6,095 bases of DNA from positions 1 to 6,095 of the forward strand of contig CALXNI010000095.1 of NCBI GenBank assembly GCA_944389715.1, written 5' to 3'. The number at the start of each line of letters is the position of its first letter. Within the stretch, counting starts at the first letter, position 1. The notes beneath the pieces are model-generated. The model was given only the letters and a program-made list of their open reading frames with translations. It had not been told where the DNA came from and did no database searches. This document shows, piece by piece, positions 3,781 to 6,095 of this stretch. Position numbers and translations under genes: made by a program. Origin of the DNA: an uncultured Clostridia bacterium. GTDB lineage: Bacteria; Bacillota; Clostridia; TANB77; CAG-508.

Positions 3781-5828
3781 ATGTTAGATTTATCTAAAAA
3801 TGTTAAATATATAAAAGGTGTAGGACCTGCAAGGGCAGAACTGCTAAATAGCCTTGGTATTTTTACTCTAAATGATTTAATAACATATTTTCCAAGAACC
3901 TATGAGGATAGAGGAAAACCAAAACATATTGCAGAATTAGAAGATGGAAATGAGGCATTAATAGAAGCAATATGTGTTTCTAAAATGATAGAAAAAAGAG
4001 TAAGAAAAAATATGGTAATATACACGTTAACTGTTAGAGACGAGACAGGAATGTGTCAGATTACTTGGTTTAACCAAAGATATTTAAAAAATAGATTTAA
4101 ACTAGGAGAAACATATAAATTTTTTGGAAAAGTAAAAAAAAGAATTGGATTTATAGAGATGAATTCTCCTGTGTTTGATAATTTAGATACAAATAAAAAT
4201 ACAGGGAAAATAATTCCTATATATCCCCTTACATATAATTTATCTCAAAATGTTATAAGACAAATAATAGAAAATGGATTGAAAGAAGTAAACAGAAATT
4301 TAAAAGAAACATTACCCGAATATATATTACAAGATTATAATTTAGATGATATAAATACAGCAATAAATGATATACATTTTCCTAAAGAATTTGTAGATTA
4401 TAACAAGGCACGTAAAAGATTAGTTTTTGAAGAATTACTTATAATGCAACTTGCACTTTTAAATCTAAAATCTAAATATAAGGTCAATTCAGAAGGAATT
4501 AAGTTTAAAAAAGAAGTAAAAATGCAAGATGCAATAGATAAGCTCCCATTTAAACTTACGAAAGCACAAATAAGAGTATTAGAAGAAATAGATAAAGATA
4601 TGGAAAGTGTAAAGCCAATGAATAGGCTTCTTCAGGGGGATGTTGGCTCACGGGAAAACTGCAGTATCAATAATTGCAGCATATAAGGCTGTAAAATCCG
4701 GATATCAAGTTGCAGTAATGGCACCAACTGCTATCTTAAGTAGACAACACCTAAAAAATTTTGAAAATATACTATCAAATTTTAATATAAAATGCGAACT
4801 ATTAGTAAGTGGAATTCCTAAGAAGCAAAAAGAAGATATTTTGGAAAGACTAAAAAACGGAGAAATAGATGTATTAATTGGTACACATAGCTTGCTTGAA
4901 GAAAATGTTATATTTAGAAATTTAGGACTAGTAGTTACAGATGAGCAACATAGATTTGGAGTAAGGCAAAGAAGCACTATAAATAATAAAGGGCAAAATC
5001 CAGATGTACTAGTTATGACAGCAACACCAATACCTAGGACACTAGCTTTAATACTATATGGAGACTTAGATATTTCAATAATAGATGAGCTTCCACCAAA
5101 TAGAAAAAAAATAGATACATTTGCAGTAACAAAAGGAATGGAGGATAGAGTAAATAACTTTATAAAAAAACAGCTAGATGAAGGAAGACAATGTTATATA
5201 GTTTGCCCATTAGTAGAAGAATCAGAAGAAATAAATGCAAAAGCGGTACTTGAGACTTATGAAAAATATAAAGAAATATTTTCAAATTATAAAGTAGAAT
5301 ATATACATGGAAAATTAAGACCAAAAGAAAAAGACCAGATTATGCAAGATTTTAAAGATGGAAAAATACAAGTCCTTGTTTCAACAACAGTAATAGAAGT
5401 TGGAGTAGATGTTCCAAATAGCAATATAATGGTAATAGAAAATGCAGAAAGATTCGGACTTGCAACACTTCACCAATTAAGAGGAAGAGTAGGGCGAGGG
5501 AGTTATAAATCATATTGTATACTAAAATACGAAGGTAAACGGTGAAAACACAAAAGAAAGAATGAAAATAATGTGTGAAACAAACAATGGATTTATAATT
5601 TCAGAAAAGGATTTGGAACTTAGAGGTTCTGGAGAATTTTTTGGAACAAGGCAGCATGGACTTCCAGAATTTAAAATAGCAAATTTATTTGAAGATATAG
5701 AAATGCTAAAATCAGTACAAAGTGTAGCAATAAAAATAATGGAGGACGACCCAAATCTAGAAAAAGAAAAAAATAAAAAATTAAAAGAACAAATAGAAAA
5801 CAAGTTTAAAGATAGGATTGAAATTTAA
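3781..5828 (+). CDS. recG: ATP-dependent DNA helicase RecG, read through two +1 frameshifts at CGG
   Basis: RecG is an SF2 double-strand DNA translocase that regresses stalled replication forks and processes branched recombination intermediates in the cytosol. ATG 3781 follows AAAGGAG (3768-3774), which overlaps the transposase stop. Three frames joined by dropping C4651 and C5540 give 681 residues, the usual RecG length. The N-terminal part has YIKGVGPARAELL (about 11-23) and the OB-fold wedge domain (about 60-150). Walker A is GDVGS-GKT, with the first shift between S290 and G291. DEQH is at 387-390, MTATPIPRT at 412-420 and QLRGRVGRG at 565-573. R572, the motif VI arginine, is encoded by CGA. 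The second shift follows K586 and restores E-N-T-K-E-R-M-K-I-M, SEKDLELRGSGEFFGTRQ and HGLPEFKIANLFED, the RecG C-terminal region. Without the shifts the product ends at 4686 with no helicase core. No other lesion is visible. A separate recG promoter is not obvious, so co-transcription with the transposase is possible. Confidence 0.96.
4651..4654 (+). other. +1 frameshift site 4 (CGGG) in RecG Walker A
   Basis: The zero frame reads GGC TCA CGG GAA AAC TGC and stops at 4686. Dropping C4651 gives GGC TCA GGG AAA ACT GCA, that is G-S-G-K-T-A, the RecG Walker A motif. CGG is codon 291 counted from ATG 3781. Confidence 0.9.
5540..5543 (+). other. +1 frameshift site 5 (CGGT) near the RecG C-terminus
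   Basis: In the second recG frame the sequence reads GGT AAA CGG TGA, with CGG followed directly by a stop. Dropping C5540 gives AAA GGT GAA AAC ACA AAA GAA AGA ATG, leading into the conserved KERMKIM and SEKDLELRG segments. The third frame runs 95 residues to TAA 5826. Confidence 0.9.
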
Positions 5829-5843
5829 ATTATAATTTGTTGT

Positions 5844-5878
5844 TTAGAAATTAGAGGTTAGAGGTTGGAGATTAGAAA
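5844..5878. repeat. Seven-base tandem repeat, five imperfect copies
   Basis: Consecutive units are TTAGAAA, TTAGAGG, TTAGAGG, TTGGAGA and TTAGAAA, directly after the recG stop region. Only two neighbouring units are identical. No function is suggested. It probably arose by replication slippage. Confidence 0.7.
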
Positions 5879-5880
5879 TT

Positions 5881-5970
5881 AATTGCAGACGTTGTAGGGG
5901 CGATTTTAATCGCCCGCAAACAGCAAATTAATTGCAAATAGTCGTAGGGGGGCGGGCCTTGTGCCCGTCA
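5881..5970. repeat. Tandem REP-like hairpin units downstream of recG
   Basis: AATTGCA followed by GTAGGGG begins at 5881, 5930 and again at 5981 (the start of the edge repeat), giving units of about 50 bases. The first unit carries GGGCGATT/AATCGCCC (5898-5905/5908-5915). The second carries a 7-bp stem with one G-U pair (5951-5957/5963-5969). The hairpin cores differ while the AATTGCA...GTAGGGG lead-in is kept, as in arrays of related REP families. These hairpins may also help end recG transcription, although no T run follows them. Confidence 0.8.
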
Positions 5971-5973
5971 GAA

Positions 5974-6095
5974 ACAAAATAATTGCAAATGTTGTAGGGG
6001 TCGCCGCCCACGGCGACCCGCATATCAATATTTAAGGGTCGCCCAGGGGTGCGACCCCTACAGATTTTAAAATAAATTTAATAATACAAATTACA
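5974..6095. repeat. 122-base direct repeat, right copy
   Basis: This is the second copy of bases 1-122, with four mismatches, all in the AT-rich right flank. It contains the same hairpin pair and 12-base inverted ends (5993-6004/6051-6062). It continues the tandem array that begins at 5881, and the window ends exactly with it. Confidence 0.95.

Noticed and set aside
908..3840. Shared near-identical 20-mer in recD2 (about 914-933) and recG (about 3814-3833)
   Set aside because: Both encode the helix-hairpin-helix-like I-K-G-V-G-P-A motif with the same codon preferences. Motif conservation explains it without a mobile repeat.
653..5828. recD2, the transposase and recG as pseudogenes
   Set aside because: All five lesions are the same type (extra C before GGN at an in-frame CGG). 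There are no nonsense mutations, no other indels, and every catalytic motif is kept. Random decay would not give this uniformity.
653..5828. Sequencing or assembly error as the cause of the frameshifts
   Set aside because: The extra base is not in a homopolymer, always creates CGG, and many similar GGN contexts nearby have no insertion. It is not excluded without raw reads, but it does not explain the exclusive link to in-frame CGG.
5881..6095. CRISPR array
   Set aside because: The units are hairpin cores with a shared lead-in and changing palindromes about 50 bases apart. There are no constant repeats with unique spacers and no cas genes.

Overview
The window is strongly AT-rich, uses AGA as its main arginine codon and carries firm AGGAG-type ribosome binding sites. 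RecD2-type and RecG helicases plus near-consensus sigma-A promoters point to a low-GC Bacillota (Clostridia-like) bacterium, probably uncultured. The lineage is an inference from composition and gene type. Both edges of the window are copies of one 122-base repeat (1-122 and 5974-6095), made of REP-like hairpins.

Layout: (1) REP-like repeat and a probable promoter, 1-195. (2) A small membrane-anchored protein with a partial glycosyltransferase-2 signature, 196-564. (3) recD2, an SF1 helicase, 653-2877. (4) A compact locus at 2874-3204 that looks like a type I toxin-antitoxin module. It has two convergent promoters, each exactly TTGACA-17-TATAAT, a 39-residue hydrophobic peptide, a shared hairpin terminator and an inferred antisense RNA. 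(5) A REP-associated Y1/HUH transposase (RAYT), 3250-3769, with two REP-like repeat arms inside its coding sequence. (6) recG, 3781-5828, whose ribosome binding site overlaps the transposase stop codon. (7) A 7-base tandem repeat and an array of REP-like hairpins to the end.

The main observation is that recD2, the transposase and recG cannot be read in one frame. They need five +1 shifts in total (two, one and two), and all five fall at an in-frame CGG codon: 1676, 2658, 3568, 4651 and 5540. In each case, dropping the C of CGG, or reading CGGN as a four-base glycine codon, restores the family sequence. Two sites lie in Walker A motifs and one in helicase motif V. I found no in-frame CGG in these genes that is read normally as a triplet. 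CGA and CGT are used in frame as ordinary arginine codons. With the shifts applied, the products are 740 aa (RecD2), 172 aa (RAYT) and 681 aa (RecG), normal lengths with all expected motifs and no other lesion. This is not what random decay or random sequencing error looks like. It suggests that this lineage lacks normal CGG decoding and shifts +1 at CGG, or has a tRNA that reads CGGN as glycine. I know of no described bacterial system of this kind, but that is from memory and not a search.
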